DNA of 64,000 bases from Magnetospirillum fulvum (GTDB lineage: Bacteria > Pseudomonadota > Alphaproteobacteria > Rhodospirillales > Magnetospirillaceae), in assembly GCF_900108475.1 (NCBI RefSeq), contig NZ_FNWO01000008.1, positions 1 to 64,000 of the forward strand. Direction: 5' to 3'. Shown here in pieces: positions 1 through 7,372 of this stretch (position 1 is the stretch's first letter; every line of letters starts with the position of its first letter). The notes under the pieces are model-generated. The model was not told the DNA's origin, did not search any database, and worked only from the letters and a program-made list of their open reading frames with translations. Both the position numbers and the translations under genes were made by a program.

Positions 1-294
1 GCTCTGCTCGACCAGATGCCCGAAACCCACATTCTGCACGGCGACAAGGGCTACGATAGCAACGCCGTCCGCCGCAAGATCGAGAGTAAGGGCGCCGCGC
101 CAAACATCCCCCCCAAGGTCAATCGACGCTGGAAAAACTGCTTCTCGCCCGTTCTCTACCGAGACCGTAACGCCATCGAGAGAATGTTTTGCCGACTCAA
201 GGACTTCCGCCGCATCGCCACCAGATACGACCGACTCGCCAAAAACTTCATGGCGGCGGTCTGCATTGCCGCAACCGTCAGTTACTGGTTATGA
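1..294 (+). CDS. IS5-family transposase, C-terminal part (gene cut by window start)
   Basis: The reading frame is open from base 1, so the gene begins outside the window. The visible 97 residues contain the HGDKGYDS block, whose Asp fits the second catalytic residue of DDE transposases. They also contain the block RDRNAIERMFCRLKDFRRIA, which is the typical C-terminal Y/R-E-K signature of IS5-family (IS427-like) enzymes, with the catalytic Glu in NAIER. The protein would cut and join DNA at the ends of its own element. The stop is at 292-294, and the sequence just after it looks like the right end of the element. Whether the missing N-terminal part is intact cannot be seen; many IS5 members use a programmed frameshift. 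Confidence 0.85.
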   Translation, partial: ALLDQMPETHILHGDKGYDSNAVRRKIESKGAAPNIPPKVNRRWKNCFSPVLYRDRNAIERMFCRLKDFRRIATRYDRLAKNFMAAVCIAATVSYWL

Positions 295-304
295 GTCCTG
301 ACCC
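1..304 (+). mobile_element. Right end of an IS5-family insertion sequence
   Basis: The transposase stop is followed within 10 bases by GAGTCCTGACCC. This has the form of a right terminal repeat of IS427-group elements, whose left end would read GGGTCAGGACTC outside the window. The boundary at about 304 is set by the start of a TAGAGC repeat that also occurs elsewhere in the window. The element therefore probably inserted at a CTAG target inside that repeat. The boundary is inferred because the left end is not visible. Confidence 0.55.
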
Positions 305-333
305 TAGAGCGCATTCCACTCAAACGAAGTCAG
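305..333 (+). repeat. 29-bp dispersed repeat, copy 1
   Basis: This stretch starts TAGAGCGCATTCC and ends AACGAAGTCAG. It recurs in inverted orientation at 5107-5135 with one mismatch in 29. It also contains a small dyad, CCACTC against GAGTGG, that extends to about 338. It lies directly at the inferred IS end, and a diverged relative forms the palindrome at 407-444. Confidence 0.7.
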
Positions 334-406
334 AGTGGAAGCGCGACAAGCCCGAGCGGCACTTGAGCCACGCCAGCCCCGGAGGGGCTGCGGCCTTAGG
401 CAAAAT

Positions 407-444
407 CCTAGAGCCGATTCCATTTGAATGGAAAAGGCTCTAGG
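407..444. repeat. 38-bp palindrome with CCTAGAGCC arms
   Basis: The arms CCTAGAGCC (407-415) and GGCTCTAGG (436-444) are perfectly complementary, and the inner ATTCCATT/AATGGAA also pairs. The motif TAGAGC-N2-ATTCCA is shared with the repeat at 305-333, so both probably belong to one intergenic palindrome family. It could act as a transcription terminator for the IS, but no T-run follows. Confidence 0.6.
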
Positions 445-485
445 CGGGAGCCGGAACCGGCCCCCGCCCAAAGGGTTGACCCGGA

Positions 486-974
486 TCAGACCACTTCGTG
501 ACTGACGCCGAACGGACGGTTGAGACGAACCACCGCCAGATTGAGATAGGCCGCGAACGCGACCCAGGCCAGATAGGGAGCCAGGAACCACGCCGCCTCG
601 GTCGAGAACGGCGCGATCCCGACGATCAGGGCCAGCACCGACAGCCACAGGAACATCACCTCGATCAGCGCCCAGTCGGGACGGCGCCAGCGGAAGAACA
701 GCGGATTCCACAAGACATGGAAGACGCCGTTGGCGGCGAACAGGGCGATAACGCGAATGCGGGCGGCTTCGTCGGGGGCGGCTTCCCACGCCAGCACGCC
801 AGCCCAGGCCGCCATGCCCAGGATTACGGCCCAGGCGGGACCGAACGCCCAATCCGGCGGCTGCCAGCTCGGCTTGCGCAGCGCCCGGTACCACGGACCG
901 ATCACGGTCATGGCGCCGCCGATGCCGGCAATGGCGACGGCGCACAGCAAGGCTACGATAATGGTCAGGGTCAT
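486..974 (-). CDS. tspO: TspO/MBR family membrane protein
   Basis: A protein of 162 residues with five predicted hydrophobic helices, matching the usual length and topology of bacterial TspO. Recognisable family features are the WYRALRKPSWQPP segment near residue 30, the aromatic-rich NGVFHVLWNPLFF motif near the middle (a bulk of the WN-P signature), and LAPYLAWVAFAAYLN in the last helix. In purple bacteria TspO binds tetrapyrroles and tunes photosynthesis-gene expression to oxygen; that role here is inference. The start at 974 (MTLTII) is preferred over an in-frame ATG 45 bases upstream because a GGAG sits about 10 bases before it and the extra N-terminus is not hydrophobic. It lies alone between the IS remnant and the divergent ribosomal operon. 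Confidence 0.9.
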   Translation of the reverse strand: MTLTIIVALLCAVAIAGIGGAMTVIGPWYRALRKPSWQPPDWAFGPAWAVILGMAAWAGVLAWEAAPDEAARIRVIALFAANGVFHVLWNPLFFRWRRPDWALIEVMFLWLSVLALIVGIAPFSTEAAWFLAPYLAWVAFAAYLNLAVVRLNRPFGVSHEVV

Positions 975-1145
975 CTTGCGAACACTCCGGCTAAGCTTCC
1001 CGTAGAGATGGTGTGGCATGGCCCCGAAGGCAAGTCAACGACGCGAACCGACGATGGGCCGAAACCCCAGGCTTTCCGCGCCCCTCCGACAGGGTATTAT
1101 GATACCTCAATGCCAAGTCGTTGATTTTAAACGAAAAGAAATGGA

Positions 1146-1173
1146 TTGACTCAAATCGTCCCTGTGGCATACT
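1146..1173 (+). promoter_or_regulatory. Predicted sigma-70-type promoter of rplM-rpsI
   Basis: TTGACT (1146-1151) and CATACT (1168-1173) are spaced by 16 bases, about 60 bases before the rplM start. No other good promoter pair is visible in this 257-base gap. Assignment is by consensus only. Confidence 0.5.
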
Positions 1174-1231
1174 CCGCGCCCTCGACGCCGTGTTTGCCAC
1201 GGTGACGTCAACTGGTTTTGCCGTGGGTGCC

Positions 1232-1690
1232 ATGAAGACCTATAACGCCAAACCGTCCGAAGTAGTTAAGAAGTGGGTTGTGATCGACGCGGACGGCGTC
1301 GTGCTCGGCCGTTTGGCTAGCATCATCTCGATGCGGCTGCGCGGCAAGCATCTGCCCACCTACACCCCGAACGTTGACATGGGCGACAACGTCGTCGTCG
1401 TCAATGCCGAGAAGGTCCATCTGACCGGCAACAAGCTGGCCAACAAGCGGTTCTATTGGCATACCGGCCATCCGGGCGGGATCAAGGACCGTACGATCGG
1501 CCAGCTTCTCGGCGGACGTTACCCCGAGCGGGTCATCGTCAAGGCCGTCGAGCGCATGATCACGCGTGGTCCGCTTGGCCGTCAGCAGATGAAGAACCTG
1601 CGCGTCTATGCCGGCGACACCCATCCGCACGAGGCCCAGCAGCCTGAAGTGCTGGATGTCGGCGCGATGAATCCGAAGAACAAGAGGTAA
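1232..1690 (+). CDS. rplM: 50S ribosomal protein L13
   Basis: A protein of 152 residues, the standard size for L13, one of the first proteins to assemble on 23S rRNA. Family hallmarks are the N-terminal [19 protein letters not shown], the GRLAS motif, the [18 protein letters not shown] block and the conserved TGHPGG segment. The ATG at 1232 is chosen because an upstream in-frame extension to 1121 would overlap the predicted promoter and add sequence not seen in L13. rpsI follows after four bases, the usual conserved rplM-rpsI operon of bacteria. Confidence 0.97.
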   Translation: MKTYNAKPSEVVKKWVVIDADGVVLGRLASIISMRLRGKHLPTYTPNVDMGDNVVVVNAEKVHLTGNKLANKRFYWHTGHPGGIKDRTIGQLLGGRYPERVIVKAVERMITRGPLGRQQMKNLRVYAGDTHPHEAQQPEVLDVGAMNPKNKR

Positions 1691-1694
1691 TCCC

Positions 1695-2159
1695 ATGGCC
1701 GATCTCTCCAGCTTGGCCGATCTTCAGGCCACGAATCCGGCCGCTCCCGTTCATGAGCGCAAGGTCGATTCTTTTGGCCGCGCCTACGCCACCGGCAAGC
1801 GCAAGAACGCGATTGCCCGTGTGTGGGTGAAGCCCGGTTCGGGCAAGATCACCGTCAACGGACGCGAGCTTCCGGTGTATTTCGCCCGCCCGGTCCTGCG
1901 TATGATCATCAACCAGCCGTTCCAGACCGCTCAGGTCGAAGACCAGTTCGATGTGGTCTGCACCGTCACCGGTGGCGGCCTGTCGGGTCAGGCCGGTGCG
2001 GTCCGTCACGGCATCAGCCGCGCGCTGACCTTCTTCGACCCGGCGCTGCGCCCGGCGTTGAAGGCCGGCGGCTTCCTTACCCGCGATCCCCGCGTCGTCG
2101 AGCGTAAGAAGTACGGCAAGCACAAGGCCCGCCGGTCGACTCAGTTCAGCAAGCGCTGA
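1695..2159 (+). CDS. rpsI: 30S ribosomal protein S9
   Basis: A protein of 154 residues. After an N-terminal tail of about 25 residues come the S9 signatures [20 protein letters not shown], the [19 protein letters not shown] block, and the basic C-terminal tail ending RRSTQFSKR. In known ribosomes that tail reaches the P-site tRNA. The gene is translated directly after rplM in the same operon, with a four-base gap, and a strong terminator follows about 30 bases downstream. Confidence 0.97.
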   Translation: MADLSSLADLQATNPAAPVHERKVDSFGRAYATGKRKNAIARVWVKPGSGKITVNGRELPVYFARPVLRMIINQPFQTAQVEDQFDVVCTVTGGGLSGQAGAVRHGISRALTFFDPALRPALKAGGFLTRDPRVVERKKYGKHKARRSTQFSKR

Positions 2160-2190
2160 TCTCGGTTCGCCCGAAAGGCACAAGGATCAA

Positions 2191-2219
2191 GGGTCTGGAG
2201 CAATCCAGACCCTTTTTTC
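2191..2219 (+). terminator. Rho-independent terminator of rplM-rpsI
   Basis: The eight-base stem GGGTCTGG/CCAGACCC with a six-base loop is followed by a run of six T. It sits 31 bases after the rpsI stop and before the convergent chemoreceptor gene. Confidence 0.92.
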
Positions 2220-2253
2220 TTGTGCCGATCACGGGCGATAAGGCGGCGAGGTC

Positions 2254-3951
2254 TCAGGCCGACAAGATGTTGCCCAAGAAGCGGTTCATCTCGTCCTTCA
2301 GCACCCGGGCCTGGGCGTCGAGTTCGCGCGAGGCAACCAGCACCTGATTGGCCGAAACGCCGCTGCCGGTCACCGCCTTGTTGACCGTCGCCATCGTGCT
2401 GGCGACCAGTTGGGTTCCGGCGGCGGCTTCGTGGGTGTTGCGGGTGATTTCGCGGATCGCCGCACTTTGCTGCTCGATCGCCGAGGCGACGGCGAACGAG
2501 ATTTCGTTGATGGCGCCAATCGTGCCGTCGATGGCATGGATCGCCTGCACCGCTTCCTGGGTGGCCTGCTGAATCTCCAGAATCTGGGCGGCGATCCCCT
2601 CGGTGGCGGTCGAGGATTGCCGCGCCAGAGCCTTGACCTCGGCGGCGACGACCGCGAAGCCCTTGCCGACATCGCCAGCGCGGGCCGCCTCGATCGTGGC
2701 ATTCAGGGCGAGCAGGTTGGTCTGATTGGCGACCAGCTTAATGATATTGACGATCTCGCCAATTCTTTGCGCCGATTCGTCCAGCACCTGGACCTTACCG
2801 CGAGTGCGAACCGCCTCTTCGGCGGCGCGCTGGGCAATCGCGCTGGATTCCTGGATACGGCAACTGATCTCGGCGATCGAGGCCGACATCTGTTCGGCGG
2901 CGCTGGCGACGGTCCCGACATTGCCCGACGCCTGTCCAATCGCCGCCGAGACATTGGCGGCCTGAACACTGGCGTCCTCGGCGGTTTCGGTCATCGATTG
3001 CGCCGAAACCTGCATGTTCCCGGCGGCACGGCTGACGGATTCGACCACGCTGCCCACACTCGCCTCGAGATTGGAGGCGAATTGGCGCAAATCGCGCTGC
3101 TTTTCCTCGGCGACGCGGCGGTCGGCGACCACCCGCTCGGCCTCCAACCGACTGTTTTCGACCGCATGGTCCTTGAACACCAGCACGGCGCGGGCCATCG
3201 CGCCGACCTCGTCCTTGCGGTCGCTGCCCTCGATTCTGGCGGTCAGATCGCCTGCGGCCAGGGTGCTCATGATCCCGGTCAGCCGCAAGATCGGATTGGC
3301 GATCTGGCGCGAGATCAGAATCGCCGCCGCCAGAGTCCCCAGCGAGACCAGGACGACGATGAGGACGGTGTTCTTCCAGCTTGATGAATTGTTTTCAAGC
3401 ATTTGGCCGACCACCTTGACCCGCTCGGCCTGAAGGGCCTGAGCCCAGGATTCCAGCCCGGCGCGCAGATGACGGAATTGAACGTCGGCGTCGCCCATCA
3501 TGATGACGCCATAAGAGGCGTCGGTGGTGCCGATATCGACCGCCTGCTGGGCGGCGTCGCGATAGGTCTTGAACAGCTTGGTGATGGTGGTGGCGCGGTC
3601 CGACCCATCCTGGGGGAATGCCGCCGCCATCGCCGCCGCCAGATTCGTCATCTCGGCATCGATTTCCTGGGCGGTCTTGGTCCGCCGCGAATCGTCGGTT
3701 TCGTTGGCGGCCGCCGACATCAGGGCGAACAGATGGGAATGGTAGACGGCAACGGAATCCTTGATCTCAAGGCTCCGTTGCGTCTGGACGAAGACATCAT
3801 TCAACTGAGCGATGTTGCTGTTGACCTCGCGGGCGTTGCTGACGACCAGAACCGCCAGGGCAATCAGAGCGAGGATGCCCACCGCCGGGGCGACGACGAC
3901 TTTCTGGAAAAGAGGCAAATTGGCGAAAGCGTGCATCGGGTGAGCATCCAT
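2254..3951 (-). CDS. Methyl-accepting chemotaxis protein, membrane-bound
   Basis: A transducer of 565 residues. Transmembrane helix 1 lies at about residues 17-38. A helical periplasmic domain of about 155 residues follows (39-193), and transmembrane helix 2 is at about 195-214. A HAMP domain spans about 215-270 ([16 protein letters not shown] ... AAGDLTARI). A long cytoplasmic coiled coil has its conserved hairpin tip near residue 430 ([17 protein letters not shown]), which contacts CheA and CheW. No CheR-docking pentapeptide is seen at the C-terminus, which ends [10 protein letters not shown]. The ligand is unknown. It lies 33 bases downstream of a secreted Cache-domain protein on the same strand, so the two are probably co-transcribed and the Cache protein may present the ligand. 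An alternative start is the ATG at 3936. Confidence 0.93.
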   Translation of the reverse strand: MDAHPMHAFANLPLFQKVVVAPAVGILALIALAVLVVSNAREVNSNIAQLNDVFVQTQRSLEIKDSVAVYHSHLFALMSAAANETDDSRRTKTAQEIDAEMTNLAAAMAAAFPQDGSDRATTITKLFKTYRDAAQQAVDIGTTDASYGVIMMGDADVQFRHLRAGLESWAQALQAERVKVVGQMLENNSSSWKNTVLIVVLVSLGTLAAAILISRQIANPILRLTGIMSTLAAGDLTARIEGSDRKDEVGAMARAVLVFKDHAVENSRLEAERVVADRRVAEEKQRDLRQFASNLEASVGSVVESVSRAAGNMQVSAQSMTETAEDASVQAANVSAAIGQASGNVGTVASAAEQMSASIAEISCRIQESSAIAQRAAEEAVRTRGKVQVLDESAQRIGEIVNIIKLVANQTNLLALNATIEAARAGDVGKGFAVVAAEVKALARQSSTATEGIAAQILEIQQATQEAVQAIHAIDGTIGAINEISFAVASAIEQQSAAIREITRNTHEAAAGTQLVASTMATVNKAVTGSGVSANQVLVASRELDAQARVLKDEMNRFLGNILSA

Positions 3952-3984
3952 CCCTATGGTCAGGCAAAAGAACGCGAACAGATT

Positions 3985-4455
3985 TTACTGAACGTAATAG
4001 CCCGAACCGCAAACGAACTTTTCGGCGACCTTCTCGACATAGACGCGCTTCGGCGCGACCTTTTTGGTGATCGGATTAGGCCACTTGTATTCGACCCAGC
4101 CCTTGCCGTCGCCCTTGGCCTTATCGACCACCAGGACGTTGATCAGGACGCCATCGGGATCCTTGAAGCCCAGCACGTTCTTGCCCAACAGGGCCGGATT
4201 GCCGCCATGGGCGACGCTGATGCCTTCGAGGGTGTGGCAGAAACCATACAGCTCGCCTTTGACCCAGGGGCCTTTCTGGTCGGAGAAGTCGGCGAACGCC
4301 TTGTCGGTGCCGACTGCGGCGACATGCGCGGTCATGCGGGTGACGAACGTTTCGACCTCGTGGGCGGTCGGCTGCGCGTCATCGGCGAGAAGCGGGGCGG
4401 ACGAGAACAGGATTACGGCGGCGGCGGTCGCGATGGTGCGAAGGGTCGGCATCAT
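3985..4455 (-). CDS. Secreted single-Cache-domain (Cache_2-like) protein
   Basis: A protein of 156 residues with a cleavable signal peptide at about 1-24 (hydrophobic AAAVILFSSAPLLA then DDAQP). The rest matches the single-Cache fold often found as the sensor part of chemoreceptors: an amphipathic first helix, then the block GPWVKGELYGFCHTLEG, then LLGKNVLGFKDPDG, and the repeat-end GWVEYKWPNPIT...KRVYVEKV motif typical of Cache_2. There is no transmembrane or signalling domain, so it should be a free periplasmic ligand-binding protein. It precedes the chemoreceptor gene by 33 bases, which suggests a shared transcript and possibly a two-part receptor. Confidence 0.82.
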   Translation of the reverse strand: MMPTLRTIATAAAVILFSSAPLLADDAQPTAHEVETFVTRMTAHVAAVGTDKAFADFSDQKGPWVKGELYGFCHTLEGISVAHGGNPALLGKNVLGFKDPDGVLINVLVVDKAKGDGKGWVEYKWPNPITKKVAPKRVYVEKVAEKFVCGSGYYVQ

Positions 4456-4819
4456 ACTTCGGTCTCCCTGGCGGCTACGATAGGGTCACGCGCGGCGAGG
4501 TGAAGCGGACCGGTGCGAAGACTATTTCAATAACCAAATCCAAGCACTCGCCGAACCTTGATGTATGGAGGCTATCCCAGTCAGTTTAATTTTGTAAACC
4601 AGGATTATGATCGGAAATGCAATGTCTCTTTAATTTAAAATTTTTGAAAATTATCCCCAGGTATATTCCCTTATCCTTACCTTAGCTTTTATCTAAAATA
4701 GATCTAGTCTCTGTAGGGAAGCTACATTACGGCAAAAAACACAATAAAAACAATTGATTGATTAAAATCGCCCGATTCAATTTTTTCCAATTGAAGCAAG
4801 GATAGGACGAGTAATGCGT

Positions 4820-5021
4820 GCGGTCGCGACCGCGGATATATCAATCATCGGGAGATGATTGAACCCCGACTCGCGGGGTGTGGCTCTCTCTTGGCAAGCG
4901 GCGCGACGGGGCGGGCCACCCCAAAGGGACGTGTTGCATACCACGAAGACGGCACCAATACGTGCCGCCTATGTCAATTTATAATTGATAGAGTTTTAAT
5001 GCAAGGCCCACCGAGCCTTGC
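4820..5021 (+). ncRNA. Candidate structured RNA (hairpin cluster), strand uncertain
   Basis: Perfect or near-perfect stems follow one another: GCGGTCG/CGACCGC at 4820-4833; TCAATCAT/ATGATTGA at 4841-4862 with a six-base loop; ACCCCG/CGGGGT at 4863-4879; GTGGC/GCCAC closing 4880-4919; CGGCAC/GTGCCG at 4950-4967; GCAAGGC/GCCTTGC at 5001-5021. Such density in an otherwise AT-rich gap suggests a structured transcript or leader. I do not recognise an RNA family, and the strand is a guess from the downstream gene direction. Confidence 0.25.
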
Positions 5022-5106
5022 TCCCAGCGAGTCCAATCTTCCGTTCGATAGATCGCTCAGCCCATCCTTCGCCAACGCGATGCGATGACAAAATCCGATC
5101 CCCGGA

Positions 5107-5135
5107 CTGACTTCGTTTGAGGGGAATGCGCTCTA
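5107..5135 (-). repeat. 29-bp dispersed repeat, copy 2 (inverted)
   Basis: On the minus strand this reads TAGAGCGCATTCC...AACGAAGTCAG, the same as 305-333 with one mismatch. The two copies face each other and bracket the tspO to Cache-protein segment. Confidence 0.7.
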
Positions 5136-5482
5136 ACCGAAAAGCGACGACACCGACTCCAAACCATTTCTCCTAAAACAAAAGAATAGCATGGCGTTAA
5201 TGCCGCATTGAAGGTCATCGATCGCTACGCCACACGTAAACAACCATAACGGTCTTATTTTGACTTGTTATAGAACATTCTTCGAAGATCAGGCAACCCG
5301 ACGTTGATGTAATTGCGATACCGATATATGATTTGGCAATGGTGTTGGGATGCGTAAACCTTAAATGTAGATACTATTCCGAGTAAAACGCCCCAGCACT
5401 CCTGGTTTCACGGTTCCTGTGCGGAACCATGAAACAGATGACATTTCTGCCGAAACGGGCCAGACCAAAGGAGAGCAAGATC

Positions 5483-7267
5483 ATGCAGACGGGACAGAAC
5501 ACACCGATCATCGATTGTTTCGGCCGGCCTGTCCCGGTGCTGACTCCCGAGCAACGGGACGCCTTCGATTCCGTCTCCAAGGACGTGGAGGCTGCCCGGA
5601 ACAGGGTGCTCAGTCTGGACATGAGCAAGCCCCACCACCGCGCCTTCGTGCTCGACCAGTTCGGCGGCGACGAGTATCTCGGGCGCTATTTCCCCTCGAC
5701 CCGCCAGTTGGTGGAGCGGTCGCGGGCGGCGCACGAAGTGAGTGGCGGGCCGAAGCCCTGGACCCTGATGGAGATTGAGGATCCCGATCTCAGCACCTGG
5801 TACCCGCTGGTCAACATCACCTATCTCGCGCTCCAGGAGGACGGCCGCACCGTGATCGGCCAGGGGATCGTGACCCTGCCGCAACCGGCGGCGATGATCA
5901 CCACCAGCTTCACGCTGTTCGATAATCTAACCGGGACAATCTTCGGGGTGGCGTCGGTTCCCAATCAATACAACCTGACGACCCAGACGATCGAGATCAC
6001 CGGAACCTTGCCGGAAATAGCCGGGATCGTGAGCGTCACCGCGACTCTGACCGCCCAGATTCTGCTGCCCGGCAGCACCGTCGCGAAACAGATCACCACC
6101 TCCGCCCTGCTGACTGGCACCGACATCGTCACCACTCAAAACCGGAGCCCCAACGAATCCGAGTCCGTCGCCGCGATCATCCCGGTTCAGTCGATCACGG
6201 TGTTGAACCCCAACCACAACGCCCACCCGACCCGGGACTACATCAAGGTCGGGCTGAACCGCACCTCGTCCCAGGTGGCCGATTGCGACTATTACTACCA
6301 GTACGGCAATGAGGGATCGAAGCCGATCGTCGGATTGCAGGTCAACGGGTCGGCGCAATTGCTGTCCGGCTTCACCGTCGCGGCGACCCCCAATTTCACC
6401 GGCTCCTGCGTGCTGTTCCGCCGTTCCGATGTCGGGGCCGGGGCAACGCTCGCCTTCCCGGTGTCCAAGATTCCAAGTCTGTGCAGCGGTGGCGGCAACG
6501 CGGTGAGTTGGAACATCGGCCCCAGTTGGTTTAGCGGCGCGCCGTGGGACCAAAATCAGGTGATCGACCTCGATTTCACCCTCAATTTCAACATCGTCCC
6601 CAACGGCACGGCCTCGCTGCGGGTGACCAGCGTTCCCCAGGCGGTGACGACGCCGTCCAACCTCGCCGCGCTCGTTCCGATTCAGTTCGTGTGGGGCTGT
6701 GTCGCGCGGGGCACTGAAATCCGGATGGAAGACGGCAGCACGCGCCGGATCGAGACCTTGCGCGTGGGCGAACGGGTCGCCGACGGCCAGGGCGGCAGCC
6801 TGCGGATCAGCGAGGTCTGGACCGGCCACGAGGCAAAGCCGCTTTATCGGCTGGTCACCGCCTCGGGGGCCGAGGTTCTGCTGACCGAGGAGCATCCGGT
6901 TCCGACTGCGGACGGGGTGGTGCTGGCCCGCGATCTTGTGCCGGGGATGGTGGTGACAACGGCGCGGGGCGACGAAGCGCTTTGCACGGTCGAGACCGTG
7001 TCCCATGACGGCCCGGTGTGCAATCTCGATCTGTTGCCCGACGACGCCGTATCGGCGTCCGACGTCGATGACGACGCGATCACCGGCTTCGTCGCGGGCG
7101 GCATCCTGGTCGGCGACAACCGGATGCAGGGGGTGTGGTCGAAACGGGCCAACCGCCGCGTCGAGGTCGATCCGCTTGAGCTGCTGGGGCAGGACTGGCG
7201 GCTTGACATCGTCAACAGCGAGCGTCTGGCCCAGGGCCTTCCCCTGGTCGAACGCCTTTCCGTCTAG
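5483..7267 (+). CDS. Hint (hedgehog/intein) domain protein, first gene of the giant block
   Basis: A protein of 594 residues. The start at 5483 is fixed by AAAGGAGAG ending eight bases upstream; an earlier in-frame ATG at 5429 lacks this. Residues 1-400 match nothing I recognise; they look beta-rich and polar, with no signal peptide. Residues about 405-546 form a Hint domain: block A starts with Cys406 in GCVARGTEIRMEDGSTRRIE, block B has TEEHPVPTADG with His471, and the end is VGDNRMQ with Asp545-Asn546. A true intein would have His-Asn followed by Cys, Ser or Thr; here it is Asp-Asn followed by Arg. The domain may therefore cleave rather than splice, or may be inactive. A tail of 48 residues follows (SKRANRRVEVDPLELLGQDW). 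It is the first gene of a same-strand series running to 27838. Confidence 0.75.
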   Translation: MQTGQNTPIIDCFGRPVPVLTPEQRDAFDSVSKDVEAARNRVLSLDMSKPHHRAFVLDQFGGDEYLGRYFPSTRQLVERSRAAHEVSGGPKPWTLMEIEDPDLSTWYPLVNITYLALQEDGRTVIGQGIVTLPQPAAMITTSFTLFDNLTGTIFGVASVPNQYNLTTQTIEITGTLPEIAGIVSVTATLTAQILLPGSTVAKQITTSALLTGTDIVTTQNRSPNESESVAAIIPVQSITVLNPNHNAHPTRDYIKVGLNRTSSQVADCDYYYQYGNEGSKPIVGLQVNGSAQLLSGFTVAATPNFTGSCVLFRRSDVGAGATLAFPVSKIPSLCSGGGNAVSWNIGPSWFSGAPWDQNQVIDLDFTLNFNIVPNGTASLRVTSVPQAVTTPSNLAALVPIQFVWGCVARGTEIRMEDGSTRRIETLRVGERVADGQGGSLRISEVWTGHEAKPLYRLVTASGAEVLLTEEHPVPTADGVVLARDLVPGMVVTTARGDEALCTVETVSHDGPVCNLDLLPDDAVSASDVDDDAITGFVAGGILVGDNRMQGVWSKRANRRVEVDPLELLGQDWRLDIVNSERLAQGLPLVERLSV

Positions 7268-7372
7268 CCGGAGGCAACGGCCCGGCATGAGCCCCGTCCG
7301 GGTGCCTCATGCCGGGTGCCTCCGCTTCATCATCCCCCTGACGTCGCTTCGTTCCTATCGGGGTGCCCCATC

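Larger units (their letters stand above)
4456..5482. other. 1-kb intergenic region, AT-rich, with a GC-rich hairpin cluster
   Basis: No convincing protein gene is present. Bases 4520-4800 and 5140-5400 are clearly AT-richer than the rest of the window. Between them, 4820-5021 is GC-richer and packed with short perfect hairpins (listed separately). A 29-bp repeat lies at 5107-5135. The promoter of the giant-gene block must lie in the last 200-300 bases, but I see no clean -35/-10 pair. Confidence 0.6.

Noticed and set aside
1121-1231. N-terminal extension of rplM
   Set aside because: The extension overlaps the promoter and is not part of L13; the ATG at 1232 gives the standard protein.
4855-5088. 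77-codon frame in the intergenic hairpin cluster
   Set aside because: No ribosome-binding site; it crosses several palindromes and has no protein-like pattern.
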